A DNA stretch of 64,000 bases. Origin: Paraburkholderia sabiae. Lineage in GTDB: Bacteria; Pseudomonadota; Gammaproteobacteria; Burkholderiales; Burkholderiaceae. Shown piece by piece: positions 47,010 through 56,247 of this stretch. Under the pieces are notes generated by a model, which was not told the DNA's origin, did no database searches, and was given only the letters and a program-made list of their open reading frames with translations. The stretch's first letter is position 1. Each line of letters opens with the position of its first letter. The translations under genes were made by a program, and so were the position numbers. The DNA lies in contig NZ_CP125295.1 in the NCBI RefSeq assembly GCF_030412785.1, forward strand, positions 5,518,001 to 5,582,000. Reading direction: 5' to 3'.

Positions 47010-47543
47010 TTATTGACGGATCAACCCGCAAGCGAGCGCAGGACCGGCGCCATGTTGCGGATACGCGTAGGGATCGGAGGCTTCGCGATGCAGCAGCACG
47101 GCGCGCTGCAGCACCGAGCGCACGCCGTCGAGCGACACGTCCGGCGCGACGATGAAGCCCGCCGCGACACCCGCTGCGTCAGCGTGAATATTGCCGAGGT
47201 CGCCTTCGACGCGCGTACCCGACTTCAACCGCTCCGCAGCCGGCGCGAACACGGCGCCCGCACCCGAACCATCGGCGGAATTGCAGTCGCCGCGCTCGTG
47301 AACCTGCAGCGCGTGATCGCTGTTCGGCGGAAGGCCCGTGAGGTTGTAGGTGACCTGAACGCCGTCCGCGCGCTCGATGAACGTGACCATGCCGCGCGTC
47401 TGGTTGCCCAGCGTCGGCAGCAGTTGCGCATCCGCGCGTTTCTCCTGTGGCTTCAGGAAGCCCATGCACCCTGACAGCAGGGCGCTGGTCGCAGCCAGGA
47501 CGACGATGGTCTTGATCGCCTCGCCGCCGATTCGTTTTCTCAT
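47010..47543 (-). CDS. SodC-like (Cu/Zn superoxide dismutase fold) lipoprotein lacking metal ligands
   Basis: This 177-residue lipoprotein (lipobox LLSGC, Cys26) has the SodC fold: HALQVHERGDC, GAVFAP, GDLGNIHAD, VLLHREASD and the final ALACGLI, with the disulphide pair Cys87-Cys172. In active enzymes the first motif is HGFHVHE; here a copper His is Gln80. The bridging His of GGHFDP is Val98, and the zinc His residues that follow are absent. Only His82, His152 and the Asp of GDL remain recognisable. Dismutase activity is therefore doubtful; a structural or weak metal-binding role is possible. GAGGATC precedes ATG 47543. Confidence 0.82.
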   Translation of the reverse strand: MRKRIGGEAIKTIVVLAATSALLSGCMGFLKPQEKRADAQLLPTLGNQTRGMVTFIERADGVQVTYNLTGLPPNSDHALQVHERGDCNSADGSGAGAVFAPAAERLKSGTRVEGDLGNIHADAAGVAAGFIVAPDVSLDGVRSVLQRAVLLHREASDPYAYPQHGAGPALACGLIRQ

Positions 47544-47731
47544 GCGATCCTCTTGTCGAGCGCCGGCCGTCCCCGCGACCGCGTTGCCGGACCTGATGAA
47601 GCCGACATGATACCGCGAGCAGGGCCGCATTCAGACCCCTTTCTACCCGCCCCCTGAAGACTTGTTCGGTTACCGCAAGCGGCGCTGCGCGGACGCTTCG
47701 AGGTCCGCACAGCGTCGCCGGATGACGCGCG

Positions 47732-48820
47732 TTACGTGTTCTGCACGACGATGGTCGGGAACTTCGAGCTCATGTCGCGCGAGCGCTCGGCGATATGAAT
47801 CGCGACCTTGCGCGCAATCGTCCGATAGATCTCCGCGACGCGGCCGTCCGGGTCCGCGGCGACCGTTGGATGGCCCGAGTCGGCCTGTTCACGGATCGCG
47901 ATATCGAGCGGCAGACTGCCCAGCACGTCGACGCCATATTCCTTCGACATGCGCTCCGCCCCGCCCGTACCGAAGATGTGCTCCTCGTGGCCGCAGTTCG
48001 AGCAGATATGCAGACCCATGTTTTCGACGATGCCGAGGATCGGAATGCCGACCTTCTCGAACATCTTCAAGCCCTTCTTCGCGTCGAGCAGCGCGATGTC
48101 CTGCGGCGTCGTGACGATCACCGCGCCCGTCACGGGCACGCGCTGCGACAGCGTGAGCTGGATGTCGCCCGTGCCCGGCGGCATGTCGACGATCAGATAG
48201 TCGAGGTCTTTCCAGTTGGTCTGGCGCAGCAACTGTTCGAGCGCCGACGTTGCCATCGGACCGCGCCACACCATCGGATTGTCCTGCTCGACCAGAAAGC
48301 CGATCGAGTTCGCCTGCACGCCGTGACCCGCCATCGGGTTCATCGACTGCCCGTCGGGCGACTCGGGGCGGCCTTCGATGCCGAGCATCATCGGCAGCGA
48401 CGGACCGTAGATGTCCGCGTCGAGAATGCCCACCGACGCGCCTTCGCTCGCGAGCGCGAGCGCCAGGTTCACGGCCGTCGTGCTCTTGCCGACGCCGCCC
48501 TTGCCCGACGCGACGGCAACGATGTTCTTCACGTTCGGCAACAGTTTGACGCCGCGCTGCACCGTGTGCGCAGCAATGTCCTGCGAGACCTGCACGCGGG
48601 TATCGGCGACACCGGGCACCGCGCGCAGCGCATTCTCGACAAGCGCGCGGATTGCGTCGAACTGACGCTTGGCCGGATAGCCGAGTACCACGTCGACGCC
48701 GACCGTGGCACCATCGACATTCACGTTCCTGAAGTTCTTCGCTGCTGCGAAGGGCCGTTGGGTGTTGGGGTCGGTCACAGCCGCGAGGGCCGCGTCGACC
48801 AAAGCCCGATCGATGCTCAT
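47732..48820 (-). CDS. apbC: Mrp/ApbC iron-sulfur cluster carrier ATPase
   Basis: The protein (362 aa) is a P-loop ATPase that delivers Fe-S clusters. An N-terminal MIP18/DUF59 domain (about 1-90) precedes the deviant Walker A SGKGGVGKSTT, the switch segment LDADIYGPSLPMMLG, DMPPGTGDIQLTLSQ, and a CxxC pair in ICSNCGHEEHIFG that binds the cluster at the dimer interface. The ATG at 48820 starts the DUF59 homology. It is divergent from the OmpA-like gene. Confidence 0.94.
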   Translation of the reverse strand: MSIDRALVDAALAAVTDPNTQRPFAAAKNFRNVNVDGATVGVDVVLGYPAKRQFDAIRALVENALRAVPGVADTRVQVSQDIAAHTVQRGVKLLPNVKNIVAVASGKGGVGKSTTAVNLALALASEGASVGILDADIYGPSLPMMLGIEGRPESPDGQSMNPMAGHGVQANSIGFLVEQDNPMVWRGPMATSALEQLLRQTNWKDLDYLIVDMPPGTGDIQLTLSQRVPVTGAVIVTTPQDIALLDAKKGLKMFEKVGIPILGIVENMGLHICSNCGHEEHIFGTGGAERMSKEYGVDVLGSLPLDIAIREQADSGHPTVAADPDGRVAEIYRTIARKVAIHIAERSRDMSSKFPTIVVQNT

Positions 48821-49089
48821 TGAGTCTCCGTGGGAACGCTTGACGCGGTGCGCGATCGAAGTCTGCGCCACGCGCGTGAAATATTGAAAGAAATTGTTAG
48901 CCGGCATTGCCTAAAACCTGTCTCATTGGCACGCTTTGCCGCGCAAGTTTTGCAATAGGGCCGAATCGCCGCCTGCCCAGTCGTCATTGTAGTGGCTGAT
49001 GCCGGGGCCTGCCGGAAGACCCTTTCCGGCTGTCGGCGCGCTTCGCGAGCCCTTGCATCCGTCGACCGTTTATTCAAGAGAGGATCCAT

Positions 49090-49740
49090 ATGAATGCAAA
49101 AATCATGACCCGCCTGTCGGCACTGGCTGTCGTCGGAGCACTGCTCGGCGGCTGCGCGACCCAGCAAGGCACGAACACGGCTGTCGGCACGGGCGTCGGC
49201 GCGGGCACGGGCGCCGCACTCGGCGCGATCTTCGGTGGCGGCAAGGGCGCGGCCATCGGTGCGGGCGTCGGCGCGGCAGTCGGCGGCGTGACCGGCTACA
49301 ACTGGCAGAACATCAAGAACAAGCTCGGCGGCGCGACCAAGGGCACGGGCACGCAGATCACCGAGCAGCCGGACGGCTCGCTCAAGCTGAACATCCCCAG
49401 CTCGGTCACGTTCGACACCAACAGCTACGCGATCAAGCCGTCGTTCGCGCCGGTGCTGACGCAGGTTGCGCAAACGCTGAACCAGAACCCGGAAGTGGTC
49501 GCGCAAGTCGTGGGCCACACGGATAGCACCGGTCAGCCGGCGTACAACCAGACGCTTTCCGTCAACCGCGCGCAGAGCGTGGCGCAGCAACTCGCCACGG
49601 ACGGCGTCGCGGCGCAACGCCTGTCGGCTACGGGCATGGGTGCGACCCAGCCGATCGCCGACAACAACACGGAAACGGGCCGCGCGCAGAACCGTCGCGT
49701 CGAGATCTACCTGCGCGCAATGGCGCAGCACGCGCAGTAA
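49090..49740 (+). CDS. OmpA-family lipoprotein with glycine zipper
   Basis: This 216-residue outer-membrane lipoprotein has lipobox LLGGC (Cys22), a glycine-zipper segment (about 30-70, GVGAGTGAALGAIFGGG) that probably embeds in or packs against the membrane, and a C-terminal OmpA-like peptidoglycan-binding domain (about 105-210) with VTFDTNSYAIKP, VVGHTDSTG and NRRVEIYL. It resembles YiaD. AGAGAGGAT is upstream of the ATG. It likely tethers the outer membrane to peptidoglycan. Confidence 0.92.
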   Translation: MNAKIMTRLSALAVVGALLGGCATQQGTNTAVGTGVGAGTGAALGAIFGGGKGAAIGAGVGAAVGGVTGYNWQNIKNKLGGATKGTGTQITEQPDGSLKLNIPSSVTFDTNSYAIKPSFAPVLTQVAQTLNQNPEVVAQVVGHTDSTGQPAYNQTLSVNRAQSVAQQLATDGVAAQRLSATGMGATQPIADNNTETGRAQNRRVEIYLRAMAQHAQ

Positions 49741-49941
49741 GTTTTTCGGGGAAGGACGCAGCTTCGCGGTCTGCTCGCGAGGTTGCGTCTGACAGATGCG
49801 GTGCCTTGCAAACTGCCGCGTGGCGAACATCACAAGCCAATCGAAAAAATTTTCGAACTCTCGTGAAAATCCGCGGTCTGTCTCTACGGTACGTGTGCGG
49901 CGATGCCGCCGCGTCACCATTCTCCTCTTGTCGTTGTTGCT

Positions 49942-49968
49942 CCGGGGCCCATAGCCCCGGTTTTTTTT
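49942..49968 (+). terminator. Strong intrinsic terminator
   Basis: CCGGGGC (49942-49948) pairs with GCCCCGG (49954-49960) and is followed by eight T residues. It lies 200 bases beyond the OmpA-like stop codon. Confidence 0.9.
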
Positions 49969-50103
49969 GCCTGCTGTTCTGGCGTGTTTCCAGGGCTCGC
50001 AGCGCATCTTTCCCAAGCAGCGAATCCCCTTCCGCTTCTACCGTACGACAACTGTGAACGCAACGTGACACGCGTCGCGCCGTCACACGCATCGCATACG
50101 CGC

Positions 50104-50131
50104 TGCCTTCGCGGGATCACGCTGGTAAAAT
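50104..50131 (+). promoter_or_regulatory. Putative metG promoter
   Basis: TGCCTT (50104-50109), 16 bases, then TAAAAT (50126-50131), about 165 bases before the metG ATG. The -35 match is weak; the -10 matches other likely promoters in the window. Confidence 0.45.
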
Positions 50132-50294
50132 CGACGGTTCGGGCCGGTTTCCCGCGACGAAAGTCCGCGCCGCCGCGTTCGATAACCCGAGCTGCATGAG
50201 CGCAACCCGCCCGTGCGGTCCTGGGCGCAGCGCCGTCCACCGACGTCGAACGTCGAGACGGCCGCCCGTACTTCCGCCAGTCCATAGAACCCAC

Positions 50295-52475
50295 ATGTCA
50301 GCAACCGACGCCACCGCGGTTCAATCCGCGGACCTCACCGCCGCCGGCGCGCCGCAGGGCCGCCGCCAGATCCTCGTCACGTCTGCCCTGCCGTACGCGA
50401 ACGGGCAAATCCATATCGGCCATCTGGTCGAATATATCCAGACGGACATCTGGGTCCGCGCGCTGCGAATGCACGGGCACGAGGTCTACTACGTCGGCGC
50501 CGACGACACGCACGGCACCCCGATCATGCTGAAGGCGGAGCAGGAAGGCATCACGCCCAAGCAGCTGATCGACCGCGTGTGGCAGGAGCACAAGCGCGAC
50601 TTCGACGCGTTCGGCATTTCGTTCGACAACTACTACTCGACCGATTCCGAAGAAAACCGCGTGCTGTCCGAATCGATCTACACGTCGCTGCAGGCGGCCG
50701 GACTGATCGAAGCGCGCGACATCGAGCAGGCGTACGACCCCGTCAAGGAAATGTTCCTGCCGGACCGCTTCATCAAGGGCGAGTGCCCGAAGTGCCACGC
50801 GAAGGACCAGTACGGCGACAACTGCGAAGTGTGCGGCTCGACCTATCAGCCGACTGAGCTGATCAATCCGTACTCCGTCGTGTCGGGCGCGACGCCCATC
50901 AAGAAGACATCGACGCACTACTTCTTCAAGCTGTCCGATCCGCGCTGCGAGAATTTTCTGCGCGGCTGGGTCGGCGGTCTCGCGCAGCAGGAAGCGACCA
51001 ACAAGATGCGCGAGTGGCTCGGCGACGCCGGCGAAGCCAAGCTCGCCGACTGGGACATCTCGCGCGACGCGCCCTATTTCGGCTTCGAAATTCCGGGTGC
51101 GCCGGGCAAGTACTTCTACGTGTGGCTGGACGCGCCCGTCGGCTACTACGCGAGCTTCAGGAGTCTTGCGGAAAAGCGCGGCCTCGATTTCGACGCGTGG
51201 ACGAAAAAAGGCGCGACGACCGAGCAGTATCACTTCATCGGCAAGGACATCCTGTACTTCCACACGCTGTTCTGGCCGGCGATGCTCGAGTTCTCGGGTC
51301 ATCGCACGCCGACCAACGTGTTCGCGCACGGCTTCCTGACCGTCGACGGCGCGAAGATGTCGAAGTCGCGCGGCACCTTCATCACGGCGAACAGCGTGAT
51401 CGAAACGGGCATGAACCCGGAATGGCTGCGCTACTACTTCGCGGCCAAGCTGAACAGCACGATGGAAGACATCGACCTGAACCTGGAAGACTTCCAGGCG
51501 CGCGTGAACAGCGACCTCGTCGGCAAGTACGTGAACATCGCGAGCCGCGCGGCGGGTTTCCTGATCAAGCGCTTCGACGGCCGCGTGCAGGACAGCGCGA
51601 TGCAGCATCCGCTGCTCGCGTCGCTGCGCAACGCGATTCCGCAGATCGCCGCGCACTACGAGGCACGCGACTACGGCCGCGCGCTGCGTCTGACGATGGA
51701 ACTCGCGGACTCCGTCAACGCTTACGTCGACACGGCCAAGCCGTGGGATCAGGCGAAGGATCCCGCGAACTCGGTTGCGCTGCATGAAACGTGCAGCGTG
51801 TCGCTGGAAGCGTTCCGTCTGTTGTCGCTGGCGCTCAAGCCGGTGCTGCCGAAGGTCATCGAAGCCGCCGAGTCGTTCCTCGGCATCCAGCCGCTCAAGT
51901 GGACAGACGCCGACACGCCGCTGACGTCGACGCGCGCGATCAACGCGTACAAGCATCTGATGACGCGCGTCGATCCGAAGCAGATCGAAGCGCTGCTGAC
52001 CGCGAACCGCGGCTCGCTGCAGCCGGCAGCTGGCGCCGAAACGCAAACGGCCGACGCCAAGGCGAAAGCCAAGGCGCACGCGAAAGCGACGGCCCACGCG
52101 CACGGCGACGCGCCCGCGAAGGCCGACGACAGCGGCATCATCACGATCGACGACTTCGCGAAGATCGATCTGCGCATCGCGAAGATCGTCGATTGCAAAG
52201 CGGTCGAAGGCTCGGACAAGCTGCTGCAACTGACGCTCGACGTCGGCGAAGAGAAGACGCGCAACGTGTTCTCGGGCATCAAGTCGGCGTATCAGCCGGA
52301 GCAGCTGGTCGGCAAGCTGACCGTGATGGTCGCGAACCTCGCGCCGCGCAAGATGAAGTTCGGCTTGTCGGAAGGCATGGTGCTCGCGGCATCGGCTGCG
52401 GATGAGAAAGCCGAACCGGGCATCTATGTGCTCGAACCGGACAGCGGCGCGAAGCCGGGCATGCGCGTGAAGTAA
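50295..52475 (+). CDS. metG: Methionyl-tRNA synthetase
   Basis: The enzyme (726 aa) charges tRNA-Met. HIGH is in [16 protein letters not shown] in [12 protein letters not shown], and the zinc knuckle has four cysteines ([18 protein letters not shown]). An Ala/Lys-rich linker (about 590-615) joins the catalytic and anticodon part to a C-terminal EMAP-II-like tRNA-binding domain ([32 protein letters not shown]), which usually mediates dimerisation. The ATG at 50295 was chosen as the first before homology. Its natural terminator has been split by IS copy 2. Confidence 0.96.
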   Translation: MSATDATAVQSADLTAAGAPQGRRQILVTSALPYANGQIHIGHLVEYIQTDIWVRALRMHGHEVYYVGADDTHGTPIMLKAEQEGITPKQLIDRVWQEHKRDFDAFGISFDNYYSTDSEENRVLSESIYTSLQAAGLIEARDIEQAYDPVKEMFLPDRFIKGECPKCHAKDQYGDNCEVCGSTYQPTELINPYSVVSGATPIKKTSTHYFFKLSDPRCENFLRGWVGGLAQQEATNKMREWLGDAGEAKLADWDISRDAPYFGFEIPGAPGKYFYVWLDAPVGYYASFRSLAEKRGLDFDAWTKKGATTEQYHFIGKDILYFHTLFWPAMLEFSGHRTPTNVFAHGFLTVDGAKMSKSRGTFITANSVIETGMNPEWLRYYFAAKLNSTMEDIDLNLEDFQARVNSDLVGKYVNIASRAAGFLIKRFDGRVQDSAMQHPLLASLRNAIPQIAAHYEARDYGRALRLTMELADSVNAYVDTAKPWDQAKDPANSVALHETCSVSLEAFRLLSLALKPVLPKVIEAAESFLGIQPLKWTDADTPLTSTRAINAYKHLMTRVDPKQIEALLTANRGSLQPAAGAETQTADAKAKAKAHAKATAHAHGDAPAKADDSGIITIDDFAKIDLRIAKIVDCKAVEGSDKLLQLTLDVGEEKTRNVFSGIKSAYQPEQLVGKLTVMVANLAPRKMKFGLSEGMVLAASAADEKAEPGIYVLEPDSGAKPGMRVK

Positions 52476-52520
52476 CGCAGGCTCACGGCTCCCCTGGCAC
52501 CCTCGTCGCGCCAACCAGAA

Positions 52521-52537
52521 AAGCACGTCTTCGGACG
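52521..52537 (+). terminator. metG intrinsic terminator split by IS copy 2 (left half)
   Basis: Joining 52521-52537 to 53979-53989 restores AGCACGTC-TTCG-GACGTGCT followed by eight T residues, an 8-bp stem with a UUCG tetraloop. The core CGTCTTCGGACG is duplicated (52526-52537 and 53967-53978). metG transcripts may now read into the IS antisense strand. Confidence 0.88.
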
Positions 52538-53966
52538 TAATGCCGTTCAGTTAAGGTCTCTTTTGAGGAACCGAACGGTATAGCGAAACGGTCTGGATTT
52601 GACGGCCCGAGCGCAACTGCGCCCGGGCCGTTTGTCGTTGGGAAGTTGCTTGAGCCGCTCGCGCAGGCGCCTGAGCAGCGCTGGCAGTTTGCCGTACGAG
52701 CGCGTCACGGCCGCCCACGTCATTTCGTACTGAATGGTGTGAAACGCGCGGATGAAGCTCAGCTCGTCGGGTGCGTGCCGGGCGTCGAGTGCCGCCCTGG
52801 CCATCTCCAGGCGACTCAGGTTATAGGCGATCAGAGCCCCCCAGAACTCCTGATAGACACCTTGTACGGTCTGGCTGCGAAGGGTCAGTTCCATGCCCAG
52901 CATCGACTGCTTCAGTTCATGGTAGCTGGTCTCGATCTGCCAGCGACGCTCGTAGCACGACACAATGTCAGCCGCCTTGAAACGCCTTCGATCAGTCAGG
53001 GACGTGAGCAATGTCCGTTGCCGGCCACGTGCATCGACGGCCAGCACGGCGCGCGCCTGCCAGAATTCGGGCAGCTCGGGGCATTTCGTGCGGGCCTGCG
53101 GCGACACACGCATGCGCACGATCTGGTCACCGTCGCACCCGCTCACGACCTCCCAGCGCAGGTTCGATCTGGCCGGGATGATGAAATGCCGGTTCTCGCC
53201 GCCTGAAGCCAGATTGCACAGGATCTGGGCCGACAGGAACCCCTTATCAAAAACGGTAATGGAGTTGTCTGGCACACGAGGGATGAGCTCACGCGCCCAG
53301 ATCATCTCATTGATATCGTAAGGGCCGAACCCGGCATCACACACCAGATGCGTCGCCAGGGCGGTGAGCGTGACCGCGCGCAGTTGGGGATAGCTGCCCA
53401 CCCGACCGTGAGCGGCAGCCGAGGCGCCGAAATGCCTGCGGTTGGCGACACTGTCGGTGGTTCGCAGCGTCGTGCCATCCATCGCGAATAGCGAGAATCC
53501 CTTGAACAGGTACTTCGCCTGATCCTGCGCGATCCAGTTCCGGGCCGATTCATGAAACAGCCACGCCAGGGGGGCGGCGCCGATACGCTGCCGCGCCTGG
53601 GCGATGGCGCTCTTGCTGACAAATGACGCATCGGGTGCGGGTAGCGCAAGGTCCAGTTCATCGACGACCTCGCTGATCGACTGGTGCCGATACAACGCCA
53701 GCGCAATCACTAGCCACACGACCTGCTGTGCGGGTAGCCGACGCCGACGCACGCTGGCACTGCCACTGGCCTGCACCGCATACTCGATCCATTTGTACGG
53801 CAGATGCTGGCCCAGCCGGTCCCAATCGAGCGGCGGCTGTGATTCAACAAGGAGGCGCAAATCATCGACCAGCATGGCGATGAAAGTTAACATCGCCACG
53901 CCGCGTTTACAACCAATTCGAGCTACCAATAAAAATGCCGTTCAGTCGCTTAACTGAACGGCATTA
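52538..53966 (-). mobile_element. IS4-family insertion sequence, copy 2 (1429 bp)
   Basis: Same length, terminal repeats and orientation as copy 1 (690-2118); one base differs (C at 52815). The 12-bp flanking repeat CGTCTTCGGACG is unrelated in sequence to that of copy 1 but is likewise self-complementary. The two copies are direct repeats 50.4 kb apart. The DNA between them is core genome, so they are separate insertions rather than a composite transposon. Confidence 0.95.
52547..53893 (-). CDS. IS4-family transposase (DDE), copy 2
   Basis: Identical to the transposase at 699-2045 except Ser for Ile in YNLSRLEM. The substitution lies between the catalytic regions, close to the helix after the Glu motif, so its effect on activity is uncertain. 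Start ATG at 53893 by analogy; TTG 53929 is the longest in-frame alternative. Confidence 0.93.
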   Translation of the reverse strand: MLTFIAMLVDDLRLLVESQPPLDWDRLGQHLPYKWIEYAVQASGSASVRRRRLPAQQVVWLVIALALYRHQSISEVVDELDLALPAPDASFVSKSAIAQARQRIGAAPLAWLFHESARNWIAQDQAKYLFKGFSLFAMDGTTLRTTDSVANRRHFGASAAAHGRVGSYPQLRAVTLTALATHLVCDAGFGPYDINEMIWARELIPRVPDNSITVFDKGFLSAQILCNLASGGENRHFIIPARSNLRWEVVSGCDGDQIVRMRVSPQARTKCPELPEFWQARAVLAVDARGRQRTLLTSLTDRRRFKAADIVSCYERRWQIETSYHELKQSMLGMELTLRSQTVQGVYQEFWGALIAYNLSRLEMARAALDARHAPDELSFIRAFHTIQYEMTWAAVTRSYGKLPALLRRLRERLKQLPNDKRPGRSCARAVKSRPFRYTVRFLKRDLN

Positions 53967-54239
53967 CGTCTTCGGACGTGCTTTTTTTTCGCCTGTTCGC
54001 CTGCTGACGCGGCCGGCGCCTTTCTCAAAATAAGACTGCTCCTAGATTCATTCATCGGTAATTCTTCGAAAATTGAGACCAGTTTGTGACACGCACGTCA
54101 GCGACCCAGTCCGCCGACGACACGCGCATCACGGCGGATGGTTCGGCGGCGCCCACACGCCGCCAGGTCTCGCGCGGCGATCCGCCCACTTCCCCTGTTC
54201 ACACGACGCGCTCGACGAGACTCGAGCCGCGTTCACTCG

Positions 54240-56162
54240 ATGAATGACATGAGCACTGAATTTTCCCTCGATCAGTTCGAAACCCTCGTCGCCTCGCGCG
54301 ATTACGACGCCGCGCACGAGGCGCTCGTCGTGCTGATCAACACGTTCATTTCGAATCGCAGCCGTCTGCCGGGCGTCGATCTGGCCTTCGCCGATCCCAC
54401 CCGGCCCGCGAGTGAAGAAGCTGCGTTGACGCTCCAGCGCATCGCCGACGCGATCACGGTTCTCCTCGCCGATCCGCACTTCCGGTTGACGGACGTGCAG
54501 TTCAATCAGCTTTTCTCTGCCCGTCACTGGCTCAACATGCTGTTCGTCGCGTCCTCGTACGGCAGCATGGATCACATCCTGCGCGCACTGCTCGCGCACT
54601 CCGCCCAATCGAACGATCCCGAAGAAGCGAAGGCGCTGATCCGCAAACAGATCGTGTTGTACACCGTCGAATCCGAATACGACATCGACCTCGCCGATCT
54701 CGCCCAAAGCGAGCCCGTGCTGGCGACGAGCCTCGGCATGTCGGTTGTCGGTTCCGCCGTGGTGATCTCGCCGGCCGCGCATGCGAAACGTGAGCGCATG
54801 ATCGAATGGCTGCCGCGCGCGCTCGAATCCATCGAAGATCTCGACGAACTGCCGGGCTCCGCCGTCTGCGGCGCCTACATGCATTGCAGCTACTCGGACC
54901 TGCCGAACCGGCACGCGATGAAGCGCGGCATCAGCCAGCTCGTGCGCAGAAAGCTCGACTCGCTCGGCTTGCTCGCACATGAGGCAGAACCTGGTCGCGC
55001 CGTCGCGCTGGAAGCGCGGGGAAAGCGCGAAAACCACAAGCCGCTGATGATCGTCGTGCTCGAATGGTTCAACGGCGGCCATTCGATCTATCGCACGCAT
55101 TCGCGCACGATGCTCGCGGCGCGCGAACGCTTCGAAGTCGTCGCGTTCGGCGAAGAGCAGCACGTGGATGCCGCGGGACGCGAGGTGTTCGACCGCTTCA
55201 TTCCGTTCGAACATCCCGAGTATGTCGGCGAGATCGTGCGTCAGGTCGAGGACTTCGCGCGCGAGAACCGGCCTGCCGTGCTCTACATGCCGAGCGTCGG
55301 CATGTTCCCGCATACCATTTTCATGACCAACGTGCGCGTCGCGCCGCTGCAGATCGCCGCGCTCGGCCATCCCGCGACGATGCATGCCGAGTGCATCGAC
55401 TACGTGAGCGTCGAAGAAGATTTTGTCGGCGATCCGATGTGCTTCAGCGAAAAGCTGATGCGTCTGCCGAAGGACGGCCAGCCCTACGTGCCGTCGAAGC
55501 TGCTGACCGACATCACGCCGAGCGTTCCCGAGCGCGGCATGTACGTGAACATCGCCGTGACCGCGAGCGCGATGAAGCTCAATCCGCGCTTTCTCGACGC
55601 GTGCCGGCAGATCATCGAAACGGCCGGCGTTCCTGTGTGCTTCCACTTCATGACGTCGTGGGCCGAAGGTCTCGACATCGCGTATGTGCGCAAGCTGGTG
55701 GAGTCCGCGCTGCCGCGCAGCAACGTGCTCGTGTACGGCGGACTGTCGTATAGCACGTATCTGAAGGTCATCAACGTGATGGACATGTTCGTGAGCCCGT
55801 TCCCGTTCGGCAACACGAATGGCATCGTCGATGCATTCACGCTCGGCTTGCCCGGCGTGAACCTGTGCGGCCGCGAGGTATTCGAGCACATCGACAGCGG
55901 TCTGTTCGAACGCGCCGGCATGCCCGCGTGGCTGACGGCGCATTCGATCGACGAATACGTGCGCGCCGCCGTGCGCCTCGCCACGCAGCATGACGAACGC
56001 GAGGCGTTGCGCCGTCAGATGATCGAGAAGAAAGCCGTCGAGCGGATTTTCGAAGGACGTCCGGAAGCATTCGGCCGGAATGTGCTCGCGCTGGTTAATG
56101 CGCAAGCACAGAACCATGTGAAGTCGCAGACCAGCGGCAAATCGAAGACGAAGCGCAAGTAA
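54240..56162 (+). CDS. HMW1C-type cytoplasmic N-glycosyltransferase (GT41)
   Basis: This 640-residue protein matches, segment by segment, the HMW1C/ApNGT family that adds glucose from UDP-Glc to Asn in NxS/T sites of adhesins in the cytoplasm. An N-terminal helical domain is followed by YMHCSYSDLPNRHAMKR, VVLEWFNGGHSIYRTHS, LYMPSVGMFPHTIF, QIAALGHPATMHAECIDY, TASAMKLNPRFLDACRQI with the conserved Lys, and SPFPFGNTNGIVDAFTLGLP with REVFEHIDSGLFERAG. Start ATG 54240 (MNDMST). No adhesin or secretion gene lies nearby; metG and IS copy 2 precede it. A terminator follows. Confidence 0.92.
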   Translation: MNDMSTEFSLDQFETLVASRDYDAAHEALVVLINTFISNRSRLPGVDLAFADPTRPASEEAALTLQRIADAITVLLADPHFRLTDVQFNQLFSARHWLNMLFVASSYGSMDHILRALLAHSAQSNDPEEAKALIRKQIVLYTVESEYDIDLADLAQSEPVLATSLGMSVVGSAVVISPAAHAKRERMIEWLPRALESIEDLDELPGSAVCGAYMHCSYSDLPNRHAMKRGISQLVRRKLDSLGLLAHEAEPGRAVALEARGKRENHKPLMIVVLEWFNGGHSIYRTHSRTMLAARERFEVVAFGEEQHVDAAGREVFDRFIPFEHPEYVGEIVRQVEDFARENRPAVLYMPSVGMFPHTIFMTNVRVAPLQIAALGHPATMHAECIDYVSVEEDFVGDPMCFSEKLMRLPKDGQPYVPSKLLTDITPSVPERGMYVNIAVTASAMKLNPRFLDACRQIIETAGVPVCFHFMTSWAEGLDIAYVRKLVESALPRSNVLVYGGLSYSTYLKVINVMDMFVSPFPFGNTNGIVDAFTLGLPGVNLCGREVFEHIDSGLFERAGMPAWLTAHSIDEYVRAAVRLATQHDEREALRRQMIEKKAVERIFEGRPEAFGRNVLALVNAQAQNHVKSQTSGKSKTKRK

Positions 56163-56189
56163 CACGCTCTCGTATCCGCCAAAGAAAAA

Positions 56190-56221
56190 ACCGGCCAGGC
56201 GCTCGCGCCCGCCGGTTTTTT
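56190..56221 (+). terminator. Intrinsic terminator of the N-glycosyltransferase gene
   Basis: ACCGGC (56190-56195) pairs with GCCGGT (56211-56216), with an inner GGCGC/GCGCC stem and a T-run; A residues precede it, so it may also serve tamB on the other strand. Confidence 0.88.
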
Positions 56222-56247
56222 TACGTCAGTTCTAAGTCAAGCTCACG

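Larger units (their letters stand above)
49741..50294 (+). other. Gene-free region before metG with possible small RNA
   Basis: After the OmpA-like gene come about 200 bases ending in a strong terminator (49942-49968). Just before it are a GCGGC-gat-GCCGC hairpin (49896 on) and an unpaired TTCTCCTCTTG segment, complementary to ribosome-binding sites. Either this is a long 3' UTR or a small RNA of about 70-110 nt. The remaining bases to 50294 hold the metG promoter and leader. Confidence 0.35.
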
